Below the pieces are notes generated by a model. It saw nothing but the letters and a program-made list of their open reading frames with translations. It did no database searches and had not been told where the DNA came from. From NCBI GenBank assembly GCA_009823505.1, contig VZQC01010991.1, positions 825,625-889,624 on the forward strand: a stretch of 64,000 nucleotides of DNA. The letters run 5' to 3'. Position numbers and translations under genes: made by a program. Shown in pieces: positions 11,069 through 21,774 of this stretch; positions within the stretch are counted from its first letter, which is position 1; every line of letters begins with the position of its first letter. Source of the DNA: Rhizomys pruinosus (lineage: Eukaryota > Chordata > Mammalia > Rodentia > Spalacidae).

Positions 11069-11690
11069 CAGATCTTTCCTTCAAGTTTATTTGTAAAACA
11101 GCAGAGAAAGACCTTTATTACAGGCCCTTCACAGGGTCCTGGGCGCCTTTGGGAGCCTTGGCCTTGGCTGGAGCCTGGGCCATGGCTGGAGCTACAGCCC
11201 TGGTCTTGGCCTTTGGCAGAGCCTGCAACCCTTAACCATGTAGCCACGAATCTGCTACCAGTCTTGGGGTGGGCGATAAAAGCAAGTCGGTGGAGCTTGC
11301 TGTTGGGACCATTTGGCACTTTTTGCTTAAGCTCCTTGGGCCTTACAAGGCCCTTGACAGGCTTTGGCGGGCCTCACGGGCCTTGGCAGCCTTGGCACAG
11401 GTGCTCATGGCCTTTGCATTGTTGGCCTGCAATCTTCTTCAGGCCCTTCCTGTTGTGCTTCCTGGCCAAGTGCCTATCTCTCTGACCGTGATTTCTTGAT
11501 GCCCTTTCTATATCTTTTTTTTTTTTTTTTAATTCTTCTGTGAAACCATCTGGGCCTGAGCTTTTTTTAGTTGGTAGATCTCTTACTACATTTTCAATTT
11601 CTTCATATATTATGGGTCTGTTTAAGCTGTCAATCTCTTCTTGGTTGTGCGTGGTGTGGCTCTTGGACTTGGTCCCGGCCACGTCTACAT
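11069..11690 (-). pseudogene. Rpl29-ps: Rpl29 processed pseudogene, interrupted by an L1 piece
   Basis: RPL29 is a 60S ribosomal subunit protein and a frequent source of retrocopies. Reading the minus strand, the copy starts near 11685 with the RPL29-like N-terminus ([10 protein letters not shown]). About 115 bp of L1 ORF2 follows (11525-11640). RPL29 then resumes with [18 protein letters not shown] near 11480-11430 and continues through KLHRLAFIAHPKTG at about 11300-11260. The Ala/Pro-rich C-terminal part degrades with frameshifts. The 3' UTR has TAATAAAGG and a second AATAAA (tttatt near 11088 on the + strand). The start codon is lost (the corresponding codon at 11680-11682 reads GTG), frames are broken and no introns are present, so it is dead. 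The dimeric SINE at 10812 inserted at its 3' edge. Confidence 0.88.
11525..11640 (-). mobile_element. L1 ORF2 fragment inside the Rpl29 pseudogene
   Basis: The minus strand encodes [19 protein letters not shown] followed by [13 protein letters not shown], the start of the L1 reverse transcriptase region, ending in an A-run of about 15. It is in the same sense as Rpl29 and replaces a short Rpl29 stretch just after HNQ. Confidence 0.88.
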
Positions 11691-11947
11691 GGGAACCTGA
11701 GGCTCCAGAAGCACCTGGGACCAGAAGAGCCAGTATTCTTAATTATTACAGATAGACCCATGTTCCTGGATATAAAGATGGGAATGGAGTAATAAGTTAT
11801 CTTTATTTTCATCACCTATACATTGGAAATCTTCATTAGTGAATATTTTAATCTCAATCCAGAAAAAATAAAATAATGATTGTAATAATTTTGAGAAATG
11901 GTAAGGTGGGTAAAACTCAGACATATTAAAGTTGGTACAAGGACTTT
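11691..11947. other. Unique intronic segment
   Basis: AT-rich; no exon recognised. Confidence 0.5.
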
Positions 11948-12108
11948 ATTTTTGGGGGGGGGAGTGTCTTTTTGAGACAGAGTCTCCCTGTAGCTCCTGC
12001 TGTCCTAGAACTTACTATGTAGACCAGCCTGGCCTTGAACTCACAGAGATCCACCCGCCTTTGCCTCCCAAGTGCTAGGATTAAAGGCATGCACCATCAC
12101 GCCCAGCC
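11948..12108 (-). mobile_element. B1 SINE
   Basis: Reverse B1 with a G-run interrupting its T tail. Confidence 0.93.
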
Positions 12109-12639
12109 ACTAGAACAATTTTTTATAATCACCCAGAACAGAAACTAATTGTGTAGCTTAAACAACTCAGCACAGTTTATAGTGAATTGTGAAAAATTCA
12201 CTGTCGGGTTTCATAAATTGTTACTCAAGAAATTAAGTAGAACACAGAGCCTGGCTTTGTAGAGACTGCTTATACTACAAAGAAAGGAGCTAAAGTGCCT
12301 GTCACACTCAGCTTGACAGATAACCTCATGTTATGATAGAGCTTCAGTACAGGGGAAAAGAAAGCCTACCTAACAGGATGGGCTAGGATCCGAGTGAAGC
12401 TGGTGTGTAGACTAAGCCAGCCATTTCACCAAGGCTTTCAGAGATGTGAAATGAGAGGATATGAAAATCCTTTCCACTGTGGAGTTTATTACAAGCTTAT
12501 TTTCAAACCTGAAACCAAGTTGAATATTATAATCATCCACTTCCGGCAATATGGATGAGACTAAAAACAATTAGTTTCTCTTCTGTTCCTGTCCCACTTC
12601 TCTACAATGCTGCTTTTAGAATTCCAACTAAGGACTTTA
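12109..12639. other. Unique intronic segment
   Basis: No repeat or exon recognised. Confidence 0.5.
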
Positions 12640-12891
12640 TTTCTTTTTTTTTTTTAATTTTTATTTATTTTTTTATGTGTATGAATGTACTGTCTGCATG
12701 GAGGTCTGTGCACCCATGTCGTGCAATGCCGCGGAGGTCAGAAGAGGGTGTCGGATTCCCCTGGAACTGGAGTTCTCCTGGAATTGGAGTTACAGACGGT
12801 TCTCAGCCACCATGTGGGTGCTAGGGATCGAACCCCGGTCCTCTGCAAGAGCAGTCGGTGCTCTTAACCGCTAGGCCATCCTTCCAGCCCC
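12640..12891 (-). mobile_element. B2-related SINE, long form
   Basis: Reverse copy with the internal duplication; flanks ggactttatttctt / gggcttttatttctt. Confidence 0.95.
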
Positions 12892-12949
12892 AGGGCTTTT
12901 ATTTCTTTATTTCTACTAGAATCTGCAAGAATCTGTGGTGATCATACAC

Positions 12950-12992
12950 TGGTGTAGAGCCTTTGCCGCAATGTAAGGCCCTGTCAGTAGGC

Positions 12993-13036
<44 letters not shown>

Positions 13037-13074
13037 TAGAGCCTTTGCCGCAATGTAAGGCCCTGTCAGTAGGC

Positions 13075-13130
<56 letters not shown>
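12950..13130 (+). repeat. Tandem duplication of a unique 44-bp segment plus (CA)n
   Basis: GTGTAGAGCCTTTGCCGCAA...CAGTAGGCAA followed by (CA)n occurs twice, at 12952-13033 and 13035-13130. Confidence 0.93.
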
Positions 13131-13134
<4 letters not shown>

Positions 13135-13304
13135 GTAGGGAAGGGGAGCAGAGGGGAGGGCTGACACCTATAGTGACTATTCGAGTTAGTATTTAAAGTC
13201 CTGTCTACTGATACAGTATTCTAAAATTCTTTTTATTGTCTTGGTCAGCAGAAGGCCTATGGAATACACTTAGAACCTGGTCTCAAAATTGGGTTGATAA
13301 CATT

Positions 13305-13442
13305 TATAAGCTTCTCCCCTCCCTTTCTCCCCTCCCCTCCCCTCCCTTCCCTTTCTCCCCTCCCCTCCCCTCCCTTTCTCTCCTCCTCTCCCCTCCCTTT
13401 CTCCCCTTTCTCTCCTTCTCTCTCTCATCCTTATCCCCTCCC
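13305..13442 (+). repeat. Pyrimidine-rich (CCCCT)n tract
   Basis: Imperfect CCCTCC/CCCTTTCT units, strongly strand-asymmetric. Confidence 0.93.
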
Positions 13443-13448
13443 CCCACT

Positions 13449-13583
13449 CTGTTTGTTTGTTTGTTTTTGTTTGGTGTTTTGGAGACAAGGTCTCCCTGTA
13501 GACCAGGCTGGCCTGGTCACAGAGATCAGCCTGCCTCTGCCTCTGAGTGCTGGGATTAAAGGCATGTGCCACCACATCTGGCC
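13449..13583 (-). mobile_element. B1 SINE, internally deleted
   Basis: Reverse B1 with (TTTG)n tail, missing the CCCCAGCTGTCCTGGAACTC part. Confidence 0.88.
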
Positions 13584-15952
13584 TATAAGCACATTTTCAT
13601 CTATGGCTAAATCTAGGCATGGATTTGGGGTCTCATCTCGTATTTTGTATATATAGGGAAAGTAGAATAAATAATATAGATCAAATGATTAAACTTAGTA
13701 AATATTTGCCTTTTGCCACAACATTAGATGGTCTAAAGTTAAATATTTACTATAGAAGTTAAAACCTAGTTCAACTAAAGAACCAAGCTGTCTTATAAAA
13801 TGAATAGGTAAGCAGTAGCTTCCAAAAACCTTAGATTTGGAGCACTGGTCAAAAATATTAATGGGAAATTTCTTGATTATTATAAATAATTTAATGTACA
13901 AATAGTTATCTATGAGATCCTTGTAGTTTATTCCTGTCGGGTAAGGTTCCTGCCTGGTTTGGTTCTGCAGAGCTTTGTCAACAGCTTATTTTTGACTGGT
14001 GCTTCTCTCTCCATTTGTTTTCCTTTCTGGTTGGTTTCTGTTAGTGTTTATGTAAGTTGGGAAAGACAAATGGTTTTCAAAGCTTAAGAAATTTGTTTCT
14101 TGGGACCTCTCCATTTTTACCATTTATTTTCTTTTGATGCTGTTTATGCTCATAATCATTTTATGAAGCATTTACAGATTTTTGCATTTTATTTTTGTTC
14201 TGTTTTGTGTTTTTCTTCCCTTCTGGCTGCACAGGCAGGTGGTTGAGCCTTTGAAAAACTGGACCTGTGCTTTTAGTGTTTGTATAGAATGACTTAAAAA
14301 AAATTCAATGCAAGATTTACCTAAATTAGTGGAAGTAATGTTTTCATTAAAACCACATATATTTATGTCTCCTTTTCTTGGATTATACTGTTATCATTTT
14401 GCAATTTCTAATCTGAACTGGATGTAAGCAGTTAATAAGAGTGCTCTCCACTTCTAAATCTGGGTAAATTTTCACACCTGAAGGGGAGCTGAATCACCTT
14501 TCCTTTCATCCTGGCTGAGTGCTTTTTTTCTCTCAAGGACCCATTTAAACAGAGCTGTTACATTTCAGACTCTATTTCCTTTTTTCCTTAGAGCCCACAG
14601 TTCTGATTCTCACGCCTACTCAGCTAAATTTTTTCCCCCAGACTCCTTCCTCCTTTTATTTTTTTTTTTCACCCATATGACTTTAAGTGCTTGTTCTTAA
14701 TTTACTCCTTCCTGTTGTCAAAGTCCTACCATAATCCTTTGCAGTCAAGCCAGAATTCCCTGGGGAAGTTTTGCTTTCTCAGCTATCACCTTGGGTTTGC
14801 TTATTTTCTCAGATTCATAGGTTCTTTGGGGAGAAAGGAACAGTTGCACACATTTTGGCTTCTTCTGGTGGCAGGTGATGACCTTTCCCCTCAGGGATCA
14901 TTGCCGGCTGGGGCCTCGTGGCAAAAAGATGTGAGCATTCCAGAGAAATACAATGTGTACACTAGAGGTGTTTGTTTACTTCTTGTAATGAAAATACCAA
15001 AAAGTCACCGAGCAAGTTTATCTGGCTTTCCCAGCTTCCCACTTGGCCTTCCTGAAAAGAGCCTCTTTGTGTCGTGTGATCACCATTCTTGTGGGCCTAT
15101 ATCCCATAGGATAGTCTTATGATTATATCCCCCTGCCCTTGGCCCATATCCTCCTAGTTTATCGTTTAAATAGCAGTACCATCATATTATGTTACAGAGC
15201 CCTTATAGTTCAGATTTTTGAGGGGAGTTTCTTGAAGCATGTGTGCTCAGAGTCACGTTTTCTTGCTGCTCCTCTTTCCGTGTATAAGCAGCCAATGACA
15301 GTCAGTGCAGTGGCAGATCAGACTAGTGTGACGATCATGGAGCATTCTCATCTTGAGAAGTAAGTGATGGGAAACATGTGCTAAGAGCCCCAGTGTCAAA
15401 GGAAACCAGAACCCTGCCTGTCACCTTGTGTTGTAAATACAGTGCTAACTGACCAGCTTCGCAGAAATCGAGGCTTTGTTTATGATGAAGACAAATGTGC
15501 TGCCTTGTGACAGGACAGTTGCATATGATTGCAGGAGTCCTCTCTAAAAGTGGACAGACTTGGCTTTTCAGGCTTTCATTGTGTATAGCCTGTCTGCTAG
15601 AGACTCTCAGCTCTAGTTTTAGAGTGGTAGTATGTTGAGTGAGTTCAAGAAGCTTGGTGTGTGGAGGAAAATTTATAAAGAGTGCTGGTGACCATAAAGA
15701 TAATGGAACTTATAATTCTAAACTTGGCAGATGTGGCTATGTTGGGTAAAGGTATAGTGGAACAAAATGCTTTCTTGCTCTCTTTTTCACAGGTCAACTT
15801 GTATAAATTGCTGAAAGAACAGAAAAATGAGTCTCTTTCACTATCTTTTCTGAGAATTGTAATCTGCTGCCTTTGTGAGAGTCAAAAGTAGAGCCCTGGG
15901 TTCACACTGATAAATATTCTTGCAGTAAGGGTGGGTTAAAAGAAAGTGGCTC
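13584..15952. other. SINE-free intronic block, about 2.4 kb
   Basis: The longest stretch in which I recognise no SINE, LINE or simple array beyond short T-runs. The longest open frame (about 143 codons, 14691-15122) begins with TTG rather than ATG, lacks recognisable motifs and is not supported as coding. It may be ancestral sequence, possibly under constraint. Confidence 0.6.
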
Positions 15953-16198
15953 GGGGCTGGAGAGATAGCCTAGCGGTTAAGAGCACCGACGCTCTTGCAG
16001 AGGACCCGGGTTCGATCCCCAGCACCCACATGGTGGCTAAGAACCGTCTGTAACTCCAATTCCAGGAGAACTCCAGTTCCAGGGGAATCCGAGACCCTCT
16101 TCTGACCTCCGCGGCATTGCACGACACGGGTGCACAGACCTGCATGCAGACAGTACATTCATACACATAAATAATATAAAAAAGAAAATTTAAAAAAA
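15953..16198 (+). mobile_element. B2-related SINE, long form, 'ATAGCC' subtype
   Basis: Head reads GAGAGATAGCCTAGCGG and GCACCGACGCTCTTGC (two bases fewer than GACTGCTC). Target-site duplication aaaagaaagtggctc. Confidence 0.96.
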
Positions 16199-16630
16199 AA
16201 GAAAGTGGCTCATTGATGCAATGGGGTTCTTAATATTTTTCCTTATATACATTCAGCTCTAGACCAATGTAAATTGTCTTTCTGTGATGATGGACATATT
16301 CTGTCTCTCATACGGTAGTGACTGGACACATGCACAATGTGGATAGTGTGACTAAGAAACTGGCTTTAGTAACTACCTGTTGGCAAGCACAACCTCTTAG
16401 ACTAAACCTCTTAAATGAATTAATGACTGAATAAATAACATCTGGAGATATTATCCATGTCATAAGCATTTTATGGTTTTGTGGATACATCTTTTATTCC
16501 TGTATTTTCTTTTGGAGAACGTCGAAGTGAAAGGAGGACTATAGAGGTGCTTTTGTGAGGTAGCAAGTCACTACCTTATGTTAAGACAAAAAAAATCCCC
16601 CCCAAATAGCCTTTTAAAAAATGTATTTAA
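16199..16630. other. Unique intronic segment
   Basis: No repeat or exon recognised. Confidence 0.5.
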
Positions 16631-16885
16631 GGGACTGGAGAGATGATGGCTCATTGGTTAAGAGCACAGACTGCTGTTGCAAGAAGACCCGGGTTCAATT
16701 CCCAGCACCCATATGGCGGCTAAGAACCGTCTTTAAGCCAAGCATGGTGGTGCACGCCTTTAATCCTAGCACTCGGGAGGTAGAGGCAGGCAGATCTCTG
16801 AGTTCAAGGACAGCCTGGTCTACAGAATGAGTTCTAGGCCAGCTGAGGATACAGGGACACCCAGTTTCAAAAAAAAAAAAAAAAA
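16631..16885 (+). mobile_element. Chimeric B2-B1 dimeric SINE, copy 3
   Basis: B2-related head 16631-16736 (with an extra GAT in GAGAGATGATGG) ending AGAACCGTCTTTAA, B1 from 16737, poly(A) to 16885. The repeat gtattta precedes the head (16623-16629) and follows the A tail (16886-16892). Confidence 0.88.
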
Positions 16886-16902
16886 GTATTTATAAGTGAA
16901 GT

Positions 16903-17018
16903 TGAGAGATGGGTCAATGGTTAATAAGTACTGGCTGCTCTTGCAGAGGACCTAGATTTGTTTCCCAGCACCCACATGGCAGCTAACAAACATCCTTAAC
17001 ACCAGTTCCAAAGGATCT
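16903..17018 (+). mobile_element. B2-related SINE, truncated and diverged
   Basis: Head GAGAGATGGGTCAATGGTTAA to ACCAGTTCCAAAGGATCT; the tail is lost. Confidence 0.75.
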
Positions 17019-17525
17019 TGTAGGAGGCTTCTCCTGCTATGAGCAGGTACAGTGCAGCCCTGCTAATGGAAGGGGAGCAGTGGCCTCCTGCTGTCACTGC
17101 TGGGGAACTAACCCTTCTATGCAGAGGTCAGTTGGGCCCCCCCCCCTTTTTTTTTTTTTGCCACTTTCATAACCCAACCTGAGAGGTACTTCCAACCCAA
17201 GTCCTTAGCCTGGGAAGTAGAACACTTCTTGTCTGGCTGTGCTATCCCACCTGCCTCCAAAACTGCTGGTCTCTGGACAGGAATTTCAGGCTGCTGGCTG
17301 CTGGCCGATCTTCAGTCTACACCCACTCACAATCCACTCCACAGGTTGGTGACCTGATTAGTCTCCGTCCAACCCCATGCTAGTTTACAGGTTAGATTAG
17401 TCCCCGTGTAACCCACTAGCTACCTACACTTGAGATCCAGGCCTGCTTTGGCTTGTGTATGTAAAATAACAGGTCCGGGAATTCTGTGTGATGGTAATGG
17501 AGAATTCAATTTATTGCATGCCACA
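17019..17525. other. Unassigned intronic segment
   Basis: Contains a C/T run at 17139-17160. Its GC-rich composition differs from its neighbours and it could be an old LTR or LINE remnant, but I see no termini. Confidence 0.35.
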
Positions 17526-17727
17526 AGTCACTTTTTTTTTTATTTACTATTTTACGAGTGTACCGTCTGCATGTAGGTTTGTGCACCCCTGTCGTGCAAT
17601 GTCGCAGAGGTCAGAGGAGGGTGTCGGATTCCCCTGGAACTGGAGTTAAAGACGGTTCTCAGCCACCATGTAGGTTCTCTGTAAGAGCAGTTGGCGATCT
17701 TAACCGCTGGGCCATCTCTCCAGGGCC
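17526..17727 (-). mobile_element. B2-related SINE, short form, internally deleted
   Basis: Reverse copy missing the GTGCTGGGGATCGAACCC block that holds the B box. Confidence 0.9.
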
Positions 17728-17971
17728 CACCCCCCCATATTTTTAAAAATACCCTTTGACTTTGTGGAGTTATAGGGATGAACCCTATAAGCTTGTGAAT
17801 GCCAAATACACACCCTGCCACTGAACTATATACCGCAATTCCATGTGAATCTACTAGGGCCTTCCAGATTTATCAGGTTCATCATTGCCCCGACAAAGGT
17901 CAGTTGACTCTGTGATTACTCTTTTCAAACCCCCTCAATGCTTAAGGGACATGCTCTTGTAGCATGTTTTT

Positions 17972-18198
17972 TGTTTTTGTTTTATTTTTTTATTTTTTTT
18001 GTGTATGAGTGTACTGTCTGCATGTAGGTCTGTGCACCTGTGTCGTGCAGTGCCTTGGAGGTCAGAAGAGGGTGTCTGATTCCCCTGGAACTGGAGTTAA
18101 AGACTGTTCTCAGCCGCCATGTGGGTGCTAGGGATCAAACCCAGGTCCTCTGCAAGAGCAGTCGGTGCTCTTAACCGCTGAGCCATCTCTCCAGCCCC
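17972..18198 (-). mobile_element. B2-related SINE, short form
   Basis: Reverse copy; target-site duplication gtagcatgtttttt. Confidence 0.95.
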
Positions 18199-18349
18199 TG
18201 TAGCATGTTTTTTAAGGGTCACATTCCTACCAAGAACTCCTCAAATTAGAATTGGCATTGACCATTTCTAAGTTTTGTAATGTGGAGGATGATTCCACTG
18301 GAAAATTTACTGTGGGATTTGGTTTTGTTGATAACTAAACTTGAATAGT

Positions 18350-18541
18350 GTCTTTTTAAATTTTTATTTATTTGTTTGTTTGTTTGTTTGTTTGTTTGTA
18401 TGAATGTACTATCTGCATGTAGGTTTGTGCACCCGTGTCGTGCAATGCTGCGGAGGTCAGAAGAGGGTCTCGGATTCCCCTGGAACTGGAGTTCTCCTGG
18501 GATTGGAGTTACAGACGGTTCTCAGCCGCCATGTGGGTGCT
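18350..18541 (-). mobile_element. B2-related SINE, long form, lacking its tRNA head
   Basis: A (TTTG)n tail then the body up to CCATGTGGGTGCTG, where it stops. The promoter-bearing half is missing, as in a 5'-truncated insertion. Confidence 0.9.
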
Positions 18542-18818
18542 GAAAATCTCTTGACCACTACCCTACCCCAGCTTCCATCTTTCCATTGCTTCTCAGTTCA
18601 TTTAACTTCTGTTATTACTGTGTTTACCTTCAATTGTTGAAGTTGCAGACAGTTCTGTTTTTTATTCCCATCTGGTTGATGGTGGAGTCTCACATTTGTA
18701 GGAAGTGTTAGGGGTGTCACAGAAAACTGTACCCTATTGTTTTTGATCCTGGTGGATGATTCACTAGGCACAAATGTAATGGGGGAGGTCATAGAGTGCT
18801 TTCAAAACATCTTTTTTC

Positions 18819-19028
18819 TGGGGCTGGAGAGATGGCTCAGCAGTTGAGCACTGGCTATTCTTGCAGAAGACTGGTTCAAATCCCAGGTCCACAGGGCAGC
18901 TAACAACCATCCATAACTCTGGTTCCAGGAGATCTGACACCCCCTTCTGTCCTCTGTGGGTACTGCACAACATGGGTACACTTGCATATATGCATGCAGC
19001 ATACACATAAAAATAAAGCAAAAAAAAT
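18819..19028 (+). mobile_element. B2-related SINE, older
   Basis: GGGGCTGGAGAGATGGCTCA head, diverged body, ACACATAAAAATAAAGC tail. Confidence 0.85.
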
Positions 19029-19247
19029 CTTTTCCCCTACTATTGATGATTCCTGTGCTCTTTCACAGATGAGCAGAGCTGCCTTTTAATTTTATTGCTT
19101 TTCCTGCACAACTGTACAATTCAGTAATAGTCTAAAACTGCTTCCTATGTATTCTGTATCGTGCACTCGGCTAAGATATAAGAAGTGACAAACCTGTGGG
19201 GAAGCAGCAGCACAGGTCAAATGCAGCTGCTAAAATACCTGAACTTG

Positions 19248-19478
19248 GGCTGGAGAGATGGCCTGGCAAGGTTAAGAGTACTGACTACTCTTGTGGAGGA
19301 CCCAGGTTCGATTCCCAGCATCCACATGGTGGCAGAGAACTCTCTTTAACTCCAGTTCCAAGGCAATCTGACACCCTCTTCTGACCTCCACACATTGCAC
19401 GACATAGGTGCACAAACCTGCATGCAGACAGTACTTTTATACACATACAAAAATAAATAAAATTAAAAAAAAATTTTA
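19248..19478 (+). mobile_element. B2-related SINE, short form
   Basis: Forward copy with GCAAGG inserted in the A box. Flanks aaatacctgaa / aaatacccgaa. Confidence 0.92.
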
Positions 19479-20135
19479 AATACCCGAATAGTTGCTGGTG
19501 GTGGCCAAGCCTCCAGGTGGTTAGTCACATTGTTTGTTGGTTAGAGATTTGCAAAGTAAGTTAGGGGGGAGAGCAAATAGGGGGATCTGTGCATTTCCCT
19601 GGGTCTCATGAACTTGATCATATATCAAAAGTGGCAGCTTTTCCATTGAAAGCTTTTTTGGAGACGTTCTGTTTTCTGATGTGTGTGAGAAAATTCTTGA
19701 GAACGCTTTTGTAACTCTGCTCCATTTACATTTCTGCCTTTCATTTGCTGTGGAGATTACAATCTCTAGTGTTGCTTGTATTTTCCAGGCGCTCTTAAAG
19801 GTCAGAGCCTGGAGCTTGTCAGCATCAGTGTGGGTTCACACTGCACAGTTAACTGAGCATCCATGTTTTTGTGGTTGTGGAGTATGGAGTGAGGATTTGC
19901 TTGGAGAGTCAACTTTTCCTTGACTACAAAATTGAGGAAGTTGACAGAGGGAGCTTATCTTTGAACAGTTGGAATGCAGGCTGTGTTTGATTATCATACC
20001 TCTCCATTGCTATACTGTCTTTATCTTACACTGTTTGAGATCAAAGCTTAGAAAGGAAAGTTGTGTGTTATTGATTAAACCTGCCAGCACAAGACCTGTG
20101 TTAGTCTTGTGAGATGCTTGCTTGTGGAAGAAGTG
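19479..20135. other. Unique intronic segment
   Basis: No repeat or exon recognised. Confidence 0.5.
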
Positions 20136-20459
20136 CTCTGCTGCTTCCATCCTGGTTCACTGCTATCATGGCTCTTCCAACCTAGTGTAGCTCTGCTGCT
20201 TCCATCCTGGTTCACTGCTATCATCGCTCTTCCAACCTAGTGTAGCTCTGCTGCTTCCATCCTGGTTCACTGCTATCATCGCTCTTCCAACCTAGTGTAG
20301 CTCTGCTGCTTCCATCCTGGTTCACTGCTATCATGGCTCTTCCAACCTAGTGTAGCTCTGCTGCTTCCATCCTGGTTCACTGCTATCATCGCTCTTCCAA
20401 CCTAGTGTAGCTCTGCTGCTTCCATCCTGGTTCACTGCTATCATCGCTCTTCCAACCTG
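20136..20459 (+). repeat. 55-bp minisatellite, about 5.9 units
   Basis: Units start at 20136, 20191, 20246, 20301, 20356 and 20411 (last partial), beginning CTCTGCTGCTTCCATCCTGG. Units 1 and 4 read ATCATGGCTC; units 2, 3, 5 and 6 read ATCATCGCTC, giving a 165-bp higher-order period. Confidence 0.97.
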
Positions 20460-20492
20460 CCATCATGTCCTGCTGCTTTCCAGTTGATGGAT

Positions 20493-20610
20493 TTTTTTTT
20501 TTTTTTGAGACAGGGTCTCATGTAGCCCAGACTGGCATCTAACTTTTTGTCTAGCTGAAGGTAGCCTTGTTTTCTAGATCTGTGCCTTCAGTTTCCATGC
20601 CCAGCTACTT
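20493..20610 (-). mobile_element. Old B1-like SINE
   Basis: T-run, GAGACAGGGTCTCATGTAGC and CCCAGACTGGC; very diverged after. Confidence 0.6.
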
Positions 20611-20654
20611 AAAGCGTTTAGTTGGTTTAGACCTCTAAAAACAGCTGCTTTCTC

Positions 20655-20797
20655 CCCTCTCCTCCCCTCCCTACCCCCTTCCCCTCCCCCCCTCCCCCAC
20701 CCTCCTCCCCTCCCTTCCCTCCCCTCCCCTCCATCCCCTCCCTTCCCCTCCCCCTCCCCCTCCCCTCCCTTCCCCTCCCCTCCCCTCCCCTCCCCTT
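20655..20797 (+). repeat. (CCCCT)n pyrimidine tract
   Basis: Imperfect CCCCTCCCTT units abutting a reverse B2 tail. Confidence 0.95.
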
Positions 20798-20980
20798 TTT
20801 AATCTGTATGAGTATACTGTCTGCATGTCCAATGCTGTGGAGGTCAGAAGAGGGTGTTGGATTCCCCTGAAACTGGAGTTAAAGACGGTTCTTAGCCCCT
20901 GTGTGGGTGCTGGGAATCGAACCCAGGTCGTCTACAAGAGTAGTCAGTGCTCTTAACCGCTGAGCCATTTCTGCAGCCCC
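20798..20980 (-). mobile_element. B2-related SINE, short form, deleted
   Basis: Reverse copy missing the TTTGTGCACCCGTGTCGTG block; ends CAGCCCC. Confidence 0.88.
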
Positions 20981-21214
20981 ACTTTTTCTTTTCTAAGCCT
21001 TAAAAAAAATTCTAATTTAATTCTCTCCCTCCCTGTTTCCCTTCTTCATTCCTTTCAGAATTGATATTTTCTTGAGACAGTAGTATCAAAGACTTCCATT
21101 CTAAACAGTTGATGTAGGGTGCTAGCGTTTTTGTTTTGTTTTGTTTTTATTTTAAATTTTATTCTTTGCTTTATTTGGCTAACTTACTCAGATTAATTCA
21201 TTGATACGCGTGCA

Positions 21215-21361
21215 TGCTTGCGTGTGTGCGTGCGTGCGTGTGGGGCCAGAGGACAGCTTTTGGAAGTCTACTCCTTGTACCATGTGGTTTTCAGGGATTA
21301 AACTCAAGTCCTTAGGCATGGCTGCAAAATGCTGTTATTGACTGAGCCATCCTGTTGGTCC
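21215..21361 (-). mobile_element. B3-like SINE
   Basis: GTGTGCGTGCG run, GGCCAGAGGACAGCTTTTGG, GACTGAGCCATCCTGTTGG. Confidence 0.75.
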
Positions 21362-21446
21362 CATTTGGGTTGTTGATACTTATTTTGAATTACTGGCTTA
21401 TGTTTTGTATTATTTTTATTGAACTTTTATTTCCCTCCCACCCCCT

Positions 21447-21575
21447 TGGTCCTTTTGAGAAAGGATCTCCCTGCCCTGGACTTCCTATGTATACCGACTG
21501 GCCTTGAACTCACAGAGATCCACCTGCCTCTGCCTCTTGAGTGCTGGGATTAAAGGTGTGTGCCACCACGCCTGG
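21447..21575 (-). mobile_element. B1 SINE, diverged
   Basis: Reverse B1 with a short central deletion, ending CCACCACGCCTGGCT. Confidence 0.9.
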
Positions 21576-21600
21576 CTGAATTTTTGTATTTCATAAAAAA

Positions 21601-21763
21601 ACTTTTTTTTTTTTTTTTTGTCTTTTTGAGACAAGGTCTCCCTTTAGTTCCAGCTGGCCTGGAACTCACTATGTAGACCAGGCTGGCCTGGAACTCACAG
21701 AGATTTGCCTGCCTCTGCCTCCTGAGTGCTGGGATCACAAGCGTGTGCCACCATACCCGGCTA
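21601..21763 (-). mobile_element. B1 SINE
   Basis: Reverse B1, CTTTAGTTCCAGCTGGCC subtype, ending CCACCATACCCGGCT. Confidence 0.93.
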
Positions 21764-21774
21764 CAAAACATCTA

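Noticed and set aside
11374..11682. 102-codon fusion frame [10 protein letters not shown] plus L1 RT
   Set aside because: Created by an L1 piece inside an Rpl29 pseudogene; the start codon is GTG and downstream frames are broken, so not a fusion gene.
14691..15122. 143-codon open frame in the SINE-free block
   Set aside because: Starts with TTG, low-complexity hydrophobic start, no homology recognised, no splice or promoter evidence.
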